Shown here piece by piece: positions 7,384-15,897 of a stretch of 64,000 bases of DNA. Every line of letters begins with the position of its first letter. Within the stretch, counting starts at the first letter, position 1. A program made the translations under genes and the position numbers. Below the pieces are notes generated by a model. It did no database searches and was not told the origin of the DNA. It was given only the letters and a program-made list of their open reading frames with translations. This DNA is from UBA2108 sp002713215 (lineage in GTDB: Bacteria; Bacteroidota; Bacteroidia; Flavobacteriales_G; Salibacteraceae), in contig CALAPY010000059.1 in the NCBI GenBank assembly GCA_937891015.1, positions 1 through 64,000 on the forward strand. The letters are read 5' to 3'.

Positions 7384-8460
7384 ATGGTTCAAAATAGCAC
7401 TATGTTCTACAACTTAACAATAAGCAAAATTCAAAGAACAACCAAGGACTCTATCGCTGTATCGTTTAGCATACCCGAAAACTTGAAAGAAATTTTTAAA
7501 TACAAACAAGGGCAATACCTGGCGTTTAGAAAGGCCTTTGATGGTGGAGAAGTTCGACGATCTTACTCCCTATGCAGCAGCCCTGTTGTGGATAATGAAC
7601 TTCAGGTTGCGATTAAAGTTGTGGAAGGAGGTTTGTTTTCAACCTGGGCCAATAATGAATTGAAAGTTGGAGATGTACTGGAAACACTTGCCCCGGCAGG
7701 CAATTTTTATACTGAAATAGAAGAAGGGCAAAAGAAAAAATATGTTCTTTTTGGAGCCGGAAGTGGTATTACTCCTTTAATGTCAATCATCAAAACGGCT
7801 CTGGCTGTCGAAAAAGAGTCTGAAGTTGTGTTGGTGTACGGAAATAAGGATGAGAGTTCAATCATTTTTAATGATGAACTAAAGGTACTTGAAGATCAAT
7901 ATGGTGATCGATTTACCAGATTCGATGTATTAAGTCGGGTTGATGGAAGGAACCCCATGCTGAGCGGCCGAGTAGACAACAACAAGTGTGAAGCTATTAA
8001 CGGCAACACCTCAATCTTTGATGGTAACGAGTATTTCTTATGTGGACCGGAAGGAATGATTAACGAAGTTTCTGAGTTACTTAAATCCAAAGGTATTGAT
8101 AAATCAAACATTCATTTTGAATTATTTATTGCTCCGGTAGCACCAAGTGTTAAAACAGAAGATCCAAATCAGGAGATTACTTCCAGCCTCACCGTGATTA
8201 TGGATGATGAGGAATTTGAAATTAACCTTTCAAGCAAGGGCGATACCATTCTTGATGCAGCTATGGATGCCGGAGCGGACGTACCTTTTTCGTGCAAAGG
8301 TGCTGTATGTTGTACCTGTAAGGCAAAAGTGACAGAAGGATCTGCCCGAATGGAAATGAATTACGCCCTGGGTGATGACGAAGTTGAAGAAGGCTACATA
8401 CTAACTTGCCAGGCACACCCTACCAGTGAGAAGTGCGTTGTTGATTACGACGTAGTTTAA
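7384..8460 (+). CDS. paaE: Phenylacetyl-CoA epoxidase reductase PaaE
   Basis: A 358-residue FAD/2Fe-2S reductase that passes electrons from NAD(P)H to PaaABC. The order is an FAD-binding barrel (RRSYSLCSSP near residue 60), an NAD-binding domain (FGAGSGITPLMS), and a plant-type ferredoxin domain with C304-x4-C309-x2-C312 and Cys342. The start is uncertain: ATG 7384 or ATG 7402 (beginning FYNLTISK, closer to known PaaE N-termini). The TTG at 7369 lies inside the promoter box and is rejected. It is transcribed divergently from paaABCD. Confidence 0.92.
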   Translation: MVQNSTMFYNLTISKIQRTTKDSIAVSFSIPENLKEIFKYKQGQYLAFRKAFDGGEVRRSYSLCSSPVVDNELQVAIKVVEGGLFSTWANNELKVGDVLETLAPAGNFYTEIEEGQKKKYVLFGAGSGITPLMSIIKTALAVEKESEVVLVYGNKDESSIIFNDELKVLEDQYGDRFTRFDVLSRVDGRNPMLSGRVDNNKCEAINGNTSIFDGNEYFLCGPEGMINEVSELLKSKGIDKSNIHFELFIAPVAPSVKTEDPNQEITSSLTVIMDDEEFEINLSSKGDTILDAAMDAGADVPFSCKGAVCCTCKAKVTEGSARMEMNYALGDDEVEEGYILTCQAHPTSEKCVVDYDVV

Positions 8461-8466
8461 GGAGTT

Positions 8467-9486
8467 CTAAAACTTCGGGCAGGGAATCATCAACCTGCTT
8501 CGTCTCCTGCGCTGTCTCTGGCTTTTTCTTGAAGCCATTTCCAGCGATACGGAAATTTCATGTGCCCCCCCGGAGGTTGCTGCAGTTAGCTTTGAAACAG
8601 TCAGGTCATAGGAATAGCCTAATGTAAAACCATTCTTACTGTAGCCAACTAAAACAATAATCGCATCGTTATTCGGCAAGTTGGCTTCTATATTCTTAAC
8701 GGGTAAGCCCCTATACCAAAGTCCAAACAAGATGGGTGAATAACTAAAATATCCCCCAAAATCGAGTTGATCTCTTTTCCCCTGGTGTTTGTAGTTGGCC
8801 GTTAGTGTAAATGCACTAACCAAACGTTTTTTGATATCCTTTTTGATGGGAAACTTGTATCCTCCATGTACGGAGTATTTCATATCGAGTTTTATTCCAT
8901 TGCCCATTAAAGCTATGTCGGGTTTATTCAGGTGGTGAATGGAAAAACCAACCCAGTAATATTTTCCATAGCCAATGGCTCCGGCATTAAGGTCCAGGTA
9001 ATACCTCGATTTGTCGTTAAAGTCTTGCTGTGCAGCTGAAGTTGTAGCCCCGGTTTGCAATTGGTCGTTAAATACCAGTTCATTAAAGTCTATGCTTCTA
9101 TTTCCCAAACCAAATTGTAATCCTGGTTTAATACTGAACTTACGAGTCATTCTGATACGATAAGCATAACTCAACAATACAGCTGTTGTTCTTAGAGCTC
9201 CTTGTCCAGCCCGATCGTGGATAAATTGCAAACCAATACCAGAATTGAAGTTTTCAAAATTGTGTTCATAACCAAAAGCATAGGTATTGAATCCTATGGA
9301 ATTCGGAACGGCCGACCACTGATTCCTGTAGTTACCCGTTATTCTACTTTGAACAGTGTTTCCGGTAAAAGCCGGATTCATCAGCATTGGAGTAGCGTAG
9401 AACTGCGAAAACTGAAAGTCCTGCGAATACATCGTTAAGACCATGACCTGCACGTAAACCAGCAATATGACTCTTTTCAAACTCAT
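8467..9486 (-). CDS. PorP/SprF-family type IX secretion outer-membrane protein
   Basis: A 339-residue protein with a signal peptide (about 1-21) followed by QDFQFSQFYATPMLMNPAFTG, the hallmark of PorP/SprF proteins. The rest alternates beta-strands like an outer-membrane barrel, and it ends in an Arg-rich stretch and CPKF. PorP/SprF proteins assist surface delivery or attachment of T9SS cargo, often encoded next to one large type B cargo protein. Here its ATG overlaps the stop of the giant PKD protein by 4 bases, so the two are translationally coupled and probably partners. Confidence 0.9.
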   Translation of the reverse strand: MSLKRVILLVYVQVMVLTMYSQDFQFSQFYATPMLMNPAFTGNTVQSRITGNYRNQWSAVPNSIGFNTYAFGYEHNFENFNSGIGLQFIHDRAGQGALRTTAVLLSYAYRIRMTRKFSIKPGLQFGLGNRSIDFNELVFNDQLQTGATTSAAQQDFNDKSRYYLDLNAGAIGYGKYYWVGFSIHHLNKPDIALMGNGIKLDMKYSVHGGYKFPIKKDIKKRLVSAFTLTANYKHQGKRDQLDFGGYFSYSPILFGLWYRGLPVKNIEANLPNNDAIIVLVGYSKNGFTLGYSYDLTVSKLTAATSGGAHEISVSLEMASRKSQRQRRRRSRLMIPCPKF

Positions 9487-12400
9487 TTCAGCAACGTAAT
9501 TTCTCCGGCTTCTTCAAATCGTTGCCCGTTTACATACTTACCGGTTGCTTTCCATACATATACATCCTGGGGACACATGTTAGAAGAATTACGATAGTAA
9601 CCATCCCAACCCTGGCTGATATCCTTGGTTGTAAATACCATTTCTCCCCATCGATTAAATACAAGGAGCTCATAGTCCACAACCCCCTCTGATATGGGGA
9701 AGAAAATATCATTATCTATTGAATTGGGATCGTAAAAACCTCCTGTTGGTCCGCCTTGATTTGGTGTAAAGGCTGTAGGATACTTAATGGACCCGGAACT
9801 TATAGCTTCAACTGCATTTTCAATTTGATGTGTGTCGGAACAACCATATTGATTATCGGCAACAAGCCTTACGGTATATGTTCCGGCAGCCTGGTAATAA
9901 TACTCTGGATTCTCTTCGGTGGAAGTGCCCCCATCTCCAAAATCCCATATCCAGGACTCCGATGACTGACTCAGATTATAAAACAACGTTGACTGTCTTG
10001 GAACAGATACCTTTTTAGGTCTATAATCGAAAAGGGCAATTGCATTCTCATGAACAACCACACTATCAACTTTAAACTCATTGACAATTCCATTATCGTA
10101 TCCAACCACCGTTAAACTTATGGTATAAGTTCCCGGGTTATAATAGGTATATGGAGGAGGGTCTTGTAACTTGCTGGTTCCACCATCGCCAAAATTCCAG
10201 AGAAAGTCTTTTCCGTAAATCGTATTATTCTTAATATCTACCGTTAGTGGTCTACAACCAGCACCACTAGCATTATAACTTACAACAGCAGTTGGAGGTT
10301 CTATGGTTATTTTTTGAATTGCGGTATCGCGACACTTAGCAGTAAATGCTTGAAGGATTACATCAAACTCACCCCAGGTGGAATACTTATGCGAACCAGG
10401 ATCACGAACATTAGAAGTGCTGGTATCTCCAAACTCCCACAAATAACCCCAGGGACCCCTATTGCCAGTATTAGCAAAGCTAACAGTAGAGTTAGGAAAT
10501 TTCTGAACAAAAGGTGTAGGAACAAATGCAGCAATGGGTTGTGGGTAAACCGTTATGGATTTAGTAATACTGTCGGAACATCCATATACTGAACTAACCA
10601 GCAGTTTTACATCAAATACTTTGTCGACCGTATCCGGATTGGAGAAGGTATTGACAGGGTCACTAATTCTATCCGTATTTCCGTCTCCGAAGTCCCAATT
10701 GTACTGATTTTCGCCTGTACTGGTATTTGTAAACTGAAGGGTGAAATCAGAACAACCCGCTGTATCGGCCCGAACAAAGTCAGCTAAAATCTTTGGAAAT
10801 ACCTCTATCTTTTTAGTAGAACTATCCTGGCATCCATTTTGCGTTTCAACCAACAACTTCACGGTATATTCCACTGGAATATTAACATTGTGGGTATACG
10901 AATAAACCGAGTTTCCATTGCTATGAGACGTGTCTCCGTTGCCAAAATCCCAAAAACTTTTCGAATTTAAGACCGAGTTATTAGTGAAGGTAACTGCTAA
11001 AGGCTGGCAACCCCGAATGGTTGAAGTAATAAAACTGCTTATGGGCCTTGGATGAACCAATACTGTATCAGAAACTGTGTCTGCACAACCGTAGGTTGAG
11101 CGAACAATAAAATCCACTTTGAAAGTGGTGTCTTTTAATAGTGTGTTTGAATAGGTGTGCGATGAATTTGTGTTGCTGCTGGTGTTACCATCGCCAAAGT
11201 ACCATGAAAAAAACTGAGCACCGGTAGACTGATTGGTGAAGTTTACATTCAGATCGGTACATCCGGCTGAATCGCTCATTGCAAATTTTGAAATGATCTG
11301 AGGATATACATCCACGGTTTGCGTAGTAGTATCCTTACAACCATGTTTGGTTTCTACAATAAGCTTTACCGTATTCAATACTGATGTCGTTCCTGTATTC
11401 TGATAAACGTGATTCACGTTTGAATTATTCGTAAATAAAGAATTACCATCACCAAAATACCAAAAGTTGGTATCCGCAATACTCGATGTATTGGTAAAAC
11501 TCACCGGAAGCGGGTGACAACCATTGGTTTTATTCTTCGTGAAATTGGCAATGGGTAATGGATGAACAATTACTGTGTCTGAAATACTATCCCTACAACC
11601 AAATTGACTTGTAACTACCAGTTTAGGGAAGTATAAGGTATCAATTAACCTGGAATTTGAATAGGTATGGGACGGTGAAGTATTGGTGCTCGTGGATCCA
11701 TCTCCAAAATCCCATGCATTAAACTGCATTCCGGTTGAAGAATTTGTGAAATTCAAACCAAATGGCGTACATCCGTTGGTATCATTCATTGAAAACTGGG
11801 CATGTATTTGTGGATAAGTCGAAATGGTTTTGAATGAGGTATCAAAACAACCTTCCTGGGTCTCTACAATTAGCTGAAGTCTGAAATTGGTTGTTGTAGA
11901 ATTAGAATGGGTATATGTATAGGGAAACACTGATGCCGAGGTGTCGCTGGTGTCTCCATTGCCAAAATCCCAATGAAACTTAACGGCACCTGTGGAACTA
12001 TTTGTTATACTCATATTGTGTGGTTGGCAGGCAACGCTGTCAGAAACCGAAAACGAGGAAAGCGGACTTGGAAACACAAGTACCCGCCCCGTATTGGTAT
12101 CGCTACATCCAAAAGAACTTGTGGCTATAAGTCTAGGTGTGAAGAAGACGTTGTTAGTAGTCGTATTCCTATAAACATGCTTTGGTGTAGGCCCTGTTGC
12201 CGAATCTCCATCTCCAAAGTACCACTTGTAAGCTACCGCCCCGGTTACCGCCGGAAAAGTAACCTGCAAAGGACTACAACCCGAGTCAGGAAGCGTTTGG
12301 AAGGTGAAAATTGGCTCCGGATACACCACAATAATCTGCTGACTTGTATCCGTACATCCATTGGCAGAAGTAACAACCAATTGCGCTTTGTAGTTTTCAA

Positions 12401-14519
12401 TAAATAGAGTCTTGTTTTGGTAAGTATGGGTTGGATTGGTCAGTATACTGGTATCACCATCCCCAAAAATCCAAAGGCGGCTGGTCCCACCCGTGCTGGT
12501 ATTTGTAAAAGTTACATCAAAAGGACCACATTTTGGGAGGGCATTAGAAGTAAAAGAACTGTTAGGAACATGATATACATGCGCCGAATCAGAAATAGTG
12601 TCGCTACATCCAAAAGCCGTACTAGCAATCATGGTGATTTTATATCCTACGGTAGCTCCTGTACTATTTCTAAAACTGTGGACCGGAGCTGTTAGAGTAG
12701 AAGTATCACCATCACCAAAATCCCAATAATATTTAGTTGAAACCAATGAGTTGTTTGTAAAAGTGGTGATTAGCGGAGAGCAGCCAATTGAATCGTTCAT
12801 TGAGAACCTGGCGGTAGGTTTAGGCTCTACAACCAAATCGAAACTGTCTACGCTGGTACAAAATGCCGTAGCGACGGTAAGTTTCAATTTGTAAGTCCTT
12901 GAAGAGTCATACTTATGAGTTGGGTTTTGTGTGGTGCTTGTAGTACCGTCACCAAATTCCCAAAACCAAGAGTTGATTGGATTACCGCCAGGAGAAGTAG
13001 AATTATCGGTAAAACTAGCCAATACATCCTCACAAACATTTTTGGGGATAAAATCTACTACCGGAGATCCATAAACATTTACATTTCTACTCGTATTATC
13101 GGTACATCCGTTTGAATGAGTAACTATTAGCGAGATGGTATAATTCCTAATGCTGTCGTACTTATGTACAGGAGGTGTTGCCACAGTATCCGTACTTCCA
13201 TCTCCAAAGTCCCAACTCCATTTGGCAGCGTTGCCCGAATTTTCGGTGATTACTACATCAATAGAATCACAACCACTGGCTGGTGCTATTGAAAAATCAG
13301 CGGTAGGACCTGGTAAAACATATATATCCTTGCTAATGGTATCGGTACATGAACCAGTACCACCTGTATTAAATACAGCCAAATAGATAGTATATAACCC
13401 AGGTGTCCCAAAAGTTCTGGATTGTGTACCCATTCCCCTGGTACGCCATGTACCATCACCAAAGTTCCATCTACTCTGGTTAGCCCCTCCTGTTGAATTA
13501 TTAAAAAATCGAATTCGGTTTCCCGCGCAAATGGTATCCTTATCGGGTGTGAAATTTGCCACGGGAGGGTCACCCACAACAATGGTTTGTGTAGTCGTGT
13601 CGATTCCACACATGTTGCTATCGTAAAGCGTAATTGTATAGGTACCTTTACCTGGCAAGGCCAAAGGTTGAGCTAAAGAAGGTGGATTTGCAAAGGGCAA
13701 CCACCCTTTTAGAGAATCTTGTCCTTTTCCCCAATAATTTCCAAAATTCCAGTACTCCTGACGCTGGAATGTGTTTCCTTGAGGACGGCAATTTAAATTC
13801 GAAGAATTTATAACAGTTACCTGAGTATCCGGGTAACATAAGAACGCAGCTGAAGGCGTAATTGCAGCATCGTCCAGATCGTATATATTTATGGGTCCAA
13901 CGGTAGCAAATGACGGTGTTACGGTACAGTAGTTTTCAGCCTCCAATCGCACCGTAGTGTTGCAGTTTACTGTATTTCTTTGGTAAGTATGTGTATTTGT
14001 TTTCCCAGAATCTGTCCAGTTTTTAGTAACGATTGGGCTACCATCTCCAAAGTTCCAGCGAAAGGTGGTATTTATGGAAACATCGGTACTTGAATTAATA
14101 AAACCAAGGTCACCAGGTGCACAGATGGTCGTTGCTCCACCGGAACCCAATGGACGAGTTATCGATGCATTTACTGGTCGTTCCAATACAAGTAAACCAG
14201 TAATAACACAACCCGTTCCCGTTTCGGTAAATGTTATTGTATAATTTCTTAAGGTTGCAGGGTAGGCATGCGAAAGCGTAGCTGGTGGATTTAAACTGGC
14301 CCCAGAAGATGTATTCCCATCTCCCCAATTAATGGTATAGGCTCCCGTATTCTGATTGGTCTGAATGAACAAAGTATAACCGGCTCCGTTGCATTGCTTC
14401 CATACCGGATTAGCACTAGCAACTCCATTTCCATCGATTAGCATAGGACATTGAGCATAGCCCAACGCGGTAGCCAGCAATAGAAAACTAAATAAAAACC
14501 ACCGAAATGAGTTCACCAT
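9483..14519 (-). CDS. Giant PKD-repeat surface protein with T9SS type B sorting domain
   Basis: A 1678-residue exported protein with a signal peptide (about 1-22, ending GYAQ). Roughly 18 PKD or PKD-like modules follow, recognised by their W-x-FG(D/N)G turns; one is degenerate (NFGNYWGKG) and another lacks the last Gly (EFGDTSTSN). From about residue 810 to 1330 modules alternate between two types, each with a Cys near both ends. The last 95 residues (KYPTAFTPNQGG through VFNRWGEMVF to GEITLLK) form the gliding-motility-associated C-terminal type B sorting domain. It is likely a surface adhesin or gliding-type filament protein. It is followed by an overlapping PorP/SprF gene. Confidence 0.92.
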   Translation of the reverse strand: MVNSFRWFLFSFLLLATALGYAQCPMLIDGNGVASANPVWKQCNGAGYTLFIQTNQNTGAYTINWGDGNTSSGASLNPPATLSHAYPATLRNYTITFTETGTGCVITGLLVLERPVNASITRPLGSGGATTICAPGDLGFINSSTDVSINTTFRWNFGDGSPIVTKNWTDSGKTNTHTYQRNTVNCNTTVRLEAENYCTVTPSFATVGPINIYDLDDAAITPSAAFLCYPDTQVTVINSSNLNCRPQGNTFQRQEYWNFGNYWGKGQDSLKGWLPFANPPSLAQPLALPGKGTYTITLYDSNMCGIDTTTQTIVVGDPPVANFTPDKDTICAGNRIRFFNNSTGGANQSRWNFGDGTWRTRGMGTQSRTFGTPGLYTIYLAVFNTGGTGSCTDTISKDIYVLPGPTADFSIAPASGCDSIDVVITENSGNAAKWSWDFGDGSTDTVATPPVHKYDSIRNYTISLIVTHSNGCTDNTSRNVNVYGSPVVDFIPKNVCEDVLASFTDNSTSPGGNPINSWFWEFGDGTTSTTQNPTHKYDSSRTYKLKLTVATAFCTSVDSFDLVVEPKPTARFSMNDSIGCSPLITTFTNNSLVSTKYYWDFGDGDTSTLTAPVHSFRNSTGATVGYKITMIASTAFGCSDTISDSAHVYHVPNSSFTSNALPKCGPFDVTFTNTSTGGTSRLWIFGDGDTSILTNPTHTYQNKTLFIENYKAQLVVTSANGCTDTSQQIIVVYPEPIFTFQTLPDSGCSPLQVTFPAVTGAVAYKWYFGDGDSATGPTPKHVYRNTTTNNVFFTPRLIATSSFGCSDTNTGRVLVFPSPLSSFSVSDSVACQPHNMSITNSSTGAVKFHWDFGNGDTSDTSASVFPYTYTHSNSTTTNFRLQLIVETQEGCFDTSFKTISTYPQIHAQFSMNDTNGCTPFGLNFTNSSTGMQFNAWDFGDGSTSTNTSPSHTYSNSRLIDTLYFPKLVVTSQFGCRDSISDTVIVHPLPIANFTKNKTNGCHPLPVSFTNTSSIADTNFWYFGDGNSLFTNNSNVNHVYQNTGTTSVLNTVKLIVETKHGCKDTTTQTVDVYPQIISKFAMSDSAGCTDLNVNFTNQSTGAQFFSWYFGDGNTSSNTNSSHTYSNTLLKDTTFKVDFIVRSTYGCADTVSDTVLVHPRPISSFITSTIRGCQPLAVTFTNNSVLNSKSFWDFGNGDTSHSNGNSVYSYTHNVNIPVEYTVKLLVETQNGCQDSSTKKIEVFPKILADFVRADTAGCSDFTLQFTNTSTGENQYNWDFGDGNTDRISDPVNTFSNPDTVDKVFDVKLLVSSVYGCSDSITKSITVYPQPIAAFVPTPFVQKFPNSTVSFANTGNRGPWGYLWEFGDTSTSNVRDPGSHKYSTWGEFDVILQAFTAKCRDTAIQKITIEPPTAVVSYNASGAGCRPLTVDIKNNTIYGKDFLWNFGDGGTSKLQDPPPYTYYNPGTYTISLTVVGYDNGIVNEFKVDSVVVHENAIALFDYRPKKVSVPRQSTLFYNLSQSSESWIWDFGDGGTSTEENPEYYYQAAGTYTVRLVADNQYGCSDTHQIENAVEAISSGSIKYPTAFTPNQGGPTGGFYDPNSIDNDIFFPISEGVVDYELLVFNRWGEMVFTTKDISQGWDGYYRNSSNMCPQDVYVWKATGKYVNGQRFEEAGEITLLK

Positions 14520-14702
14520 AGTTTATACTACACCAATTACAGGATTAAGTGCTTGAGACGTTCAAGAAAGATTGGGGTTGAAACCAAATAAAAACAAAAC
14601 ATCTCTGTTAAAATAAACGGTAAAGTTAGCGAAAGGGTTAGGATTTGGTTAAAAATATTTCAACAATATTACTCCATATACAATCCCAATAGTCTGGGTT
14701 AG

Positions 14703-14760
14703 AATACTGAAAATAAGACTTTCAGTATTTTCCATTTACTAAATAAAGAAGGCTTTATTT
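14703..14760 (-). terminator. Two tandem hairpins after the peroxidase gene
   Basis: Directly after the peroxidase stop lies an 8-bp perfect stem (AAATAAAG, 14741-14748, with CTTTATTT, 14753-14760; loop AAGG). A second 10-bp stem follows (AATACTGAAA, 14703-14712, with 14720-14729; 7-base loop). The stems are AT-rich and the minus strand lacks a clear T-run after them, so termination efficiency is doubtful. The rest of the 241-base gap up to the PKD gene (14520-14702) is AT-rich with only an imperfect promoter box (TAACTTTA, minus strand of 14621-14628). Confidence 0.45.
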
Positions 14761-15897
14761 TTATTTATTTGGATCTGAAAATTCAGGATTGGTCAAGAAC
14801 TCATTATCCGTTAAGGTCTTTAAAAAGGCGATTAAATCTTCCTTTTCACTTTTTGTCAAATTCAATCCCTGGGCAATTCCCGAACCAGTTCCGCCATCAC
14901 TCATTATTGGAGCTAAATTTGGTGAATTAGATACCACACCACTATTATAAAATTCTACTACCTCTTCCAGTGTCTTAAATCGACCATCGTGCATATAGGG
15001 GCCCGTTTTTTCAATATTTCGCAGTGTAGGGGTCTTAAATTTTCCAATATCTGTAGATTTTCCGGTAACTTTGGAAAGTCCGGCATCGGGAACCAAATCC
15101 AATCCATTGTTTTGAAAGTTATTATCGGTAAACAGCATATTATCTGCCGAGTGACAATGAAAACAATCTCCTCCGGGTGCAGCACCTGAAATTCTTCTCG
15201 GTTCCGTATTAAATATCTTATATCCACGACTTGCTGATGGGCCCAAGTTTGGCGGAATCTTATTATTAACAAGTGCTACTGCTACATCAAACTCACTTTC
15301 AGAACTTATAAGTGTTTTTTCAAATTGTGCTATAGCAATCGCCGCGTGAGTAGAATCCCAATCATCAATTCCAAAAGCCTCGTAAAACCGATTGATATAG
15401 AAAGGATCTCCTTTTAAAGTATTGATCGCATTTTTCCAGGTATTGTGCATCTCAATCGGATTAATAACAGGCTCAATCGCTTGCGCTTCCATGGTTGGAG
15501 ATCTACCGTCCCAGAAAAATCCATTTCCCCAGTTCAGGTTAAATGTGTTCATTGCATTAACATCTCCTAAAATACCATCAATACCTTCAGAAAATTGTCT
15601 CTCATTATCACTAAACGCAAATTCCTGATTATGGCAGCTTGCGCAAGATTGAGTTCCATCTCCCGAGAGCCTTTTTTCATAGAATAAGTGGCGCCCTAAG
15701 TTGACTATCTCTTTAGTGAGTACCGTATTTTCAGGAAACGGTGGAAAGTATTTTGGTGCGGTTAAAATAAATTCTGTCCGTTTATGTTCCGGCTTTCCGT
15801 TGTCACATACAGTTGGTTCCGGGTCCGGATCCTTTTTACAAGCAATAAAAACCAGTATAAACAGGAGAATGGATATAGTGCTTTTTACGGATTTCAT
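14761..15897 (-). CDS. Di-heme cytochrome c peroxidase/MauG-family lipoprotein
   Basis: A 378-residue lipoprotein (lipobox FIAC, Cys20) of the bacterial cytochrome c peroxidase family. It carries two c-type heme sites, C85-x2-C88-H89 and C245-x2-C248-H249, and typical segments such as GRHLFYEKRLSGDGT, FNLNWGNGFFWDGRSPT, and TPTLRNIEKTGPYMHDGRF. Such enzymes reduce peroxide or oxidise protein-bound residues in the periplasm. Its ATG overlaps the stop of the upstream subtilisin by 4 bases, so both are translated from one transcript. The substrate is unknown; MauG-like chemistry on the co-encoded protease is only a speculation. Confidence 0.9.
   Translation of the reverse strand: MKSVKSTISILLFILVFIACKKDPDPEPTVCDNGKPEHKRTEFILTAPKYFPPFPENTVLTKEIVNLGRHLFYEKRLSGDGTQSCASCHNQEFAFSDNERQFSEGIDGILGDVNAMNTFNLNWGNGFFWDGRSPTMEAQAIEPVINPIEMHNTWKNAINTLKGDPFYINRFYEAFGIDDWDSTHAAIAIAQFEKTLISSESEFDVAVALVNNKIPPNLGPSASRGYKIFNTEPRRISGAAPGGDCFHCHSADNMLFTDNNFQNNGLDLVPDAGLSKVTGKSTDIGKFKTPTLRNIEKTGPYMHDGRFKTLEEVVEFYNSGVVSNSPNLAPIMSDGGTGSGIAQGLNLTKSEKEDLIAFLKTLTDNEFLTNPEFSDPNK

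Noticed and set aside
9483..14519. Tandem DNA repeat or CRISPR-like array in the PKD gene
   Set aside because: The periodicity is at protein level only; nucleotide copies are too divergent for a DNA repeat or array.
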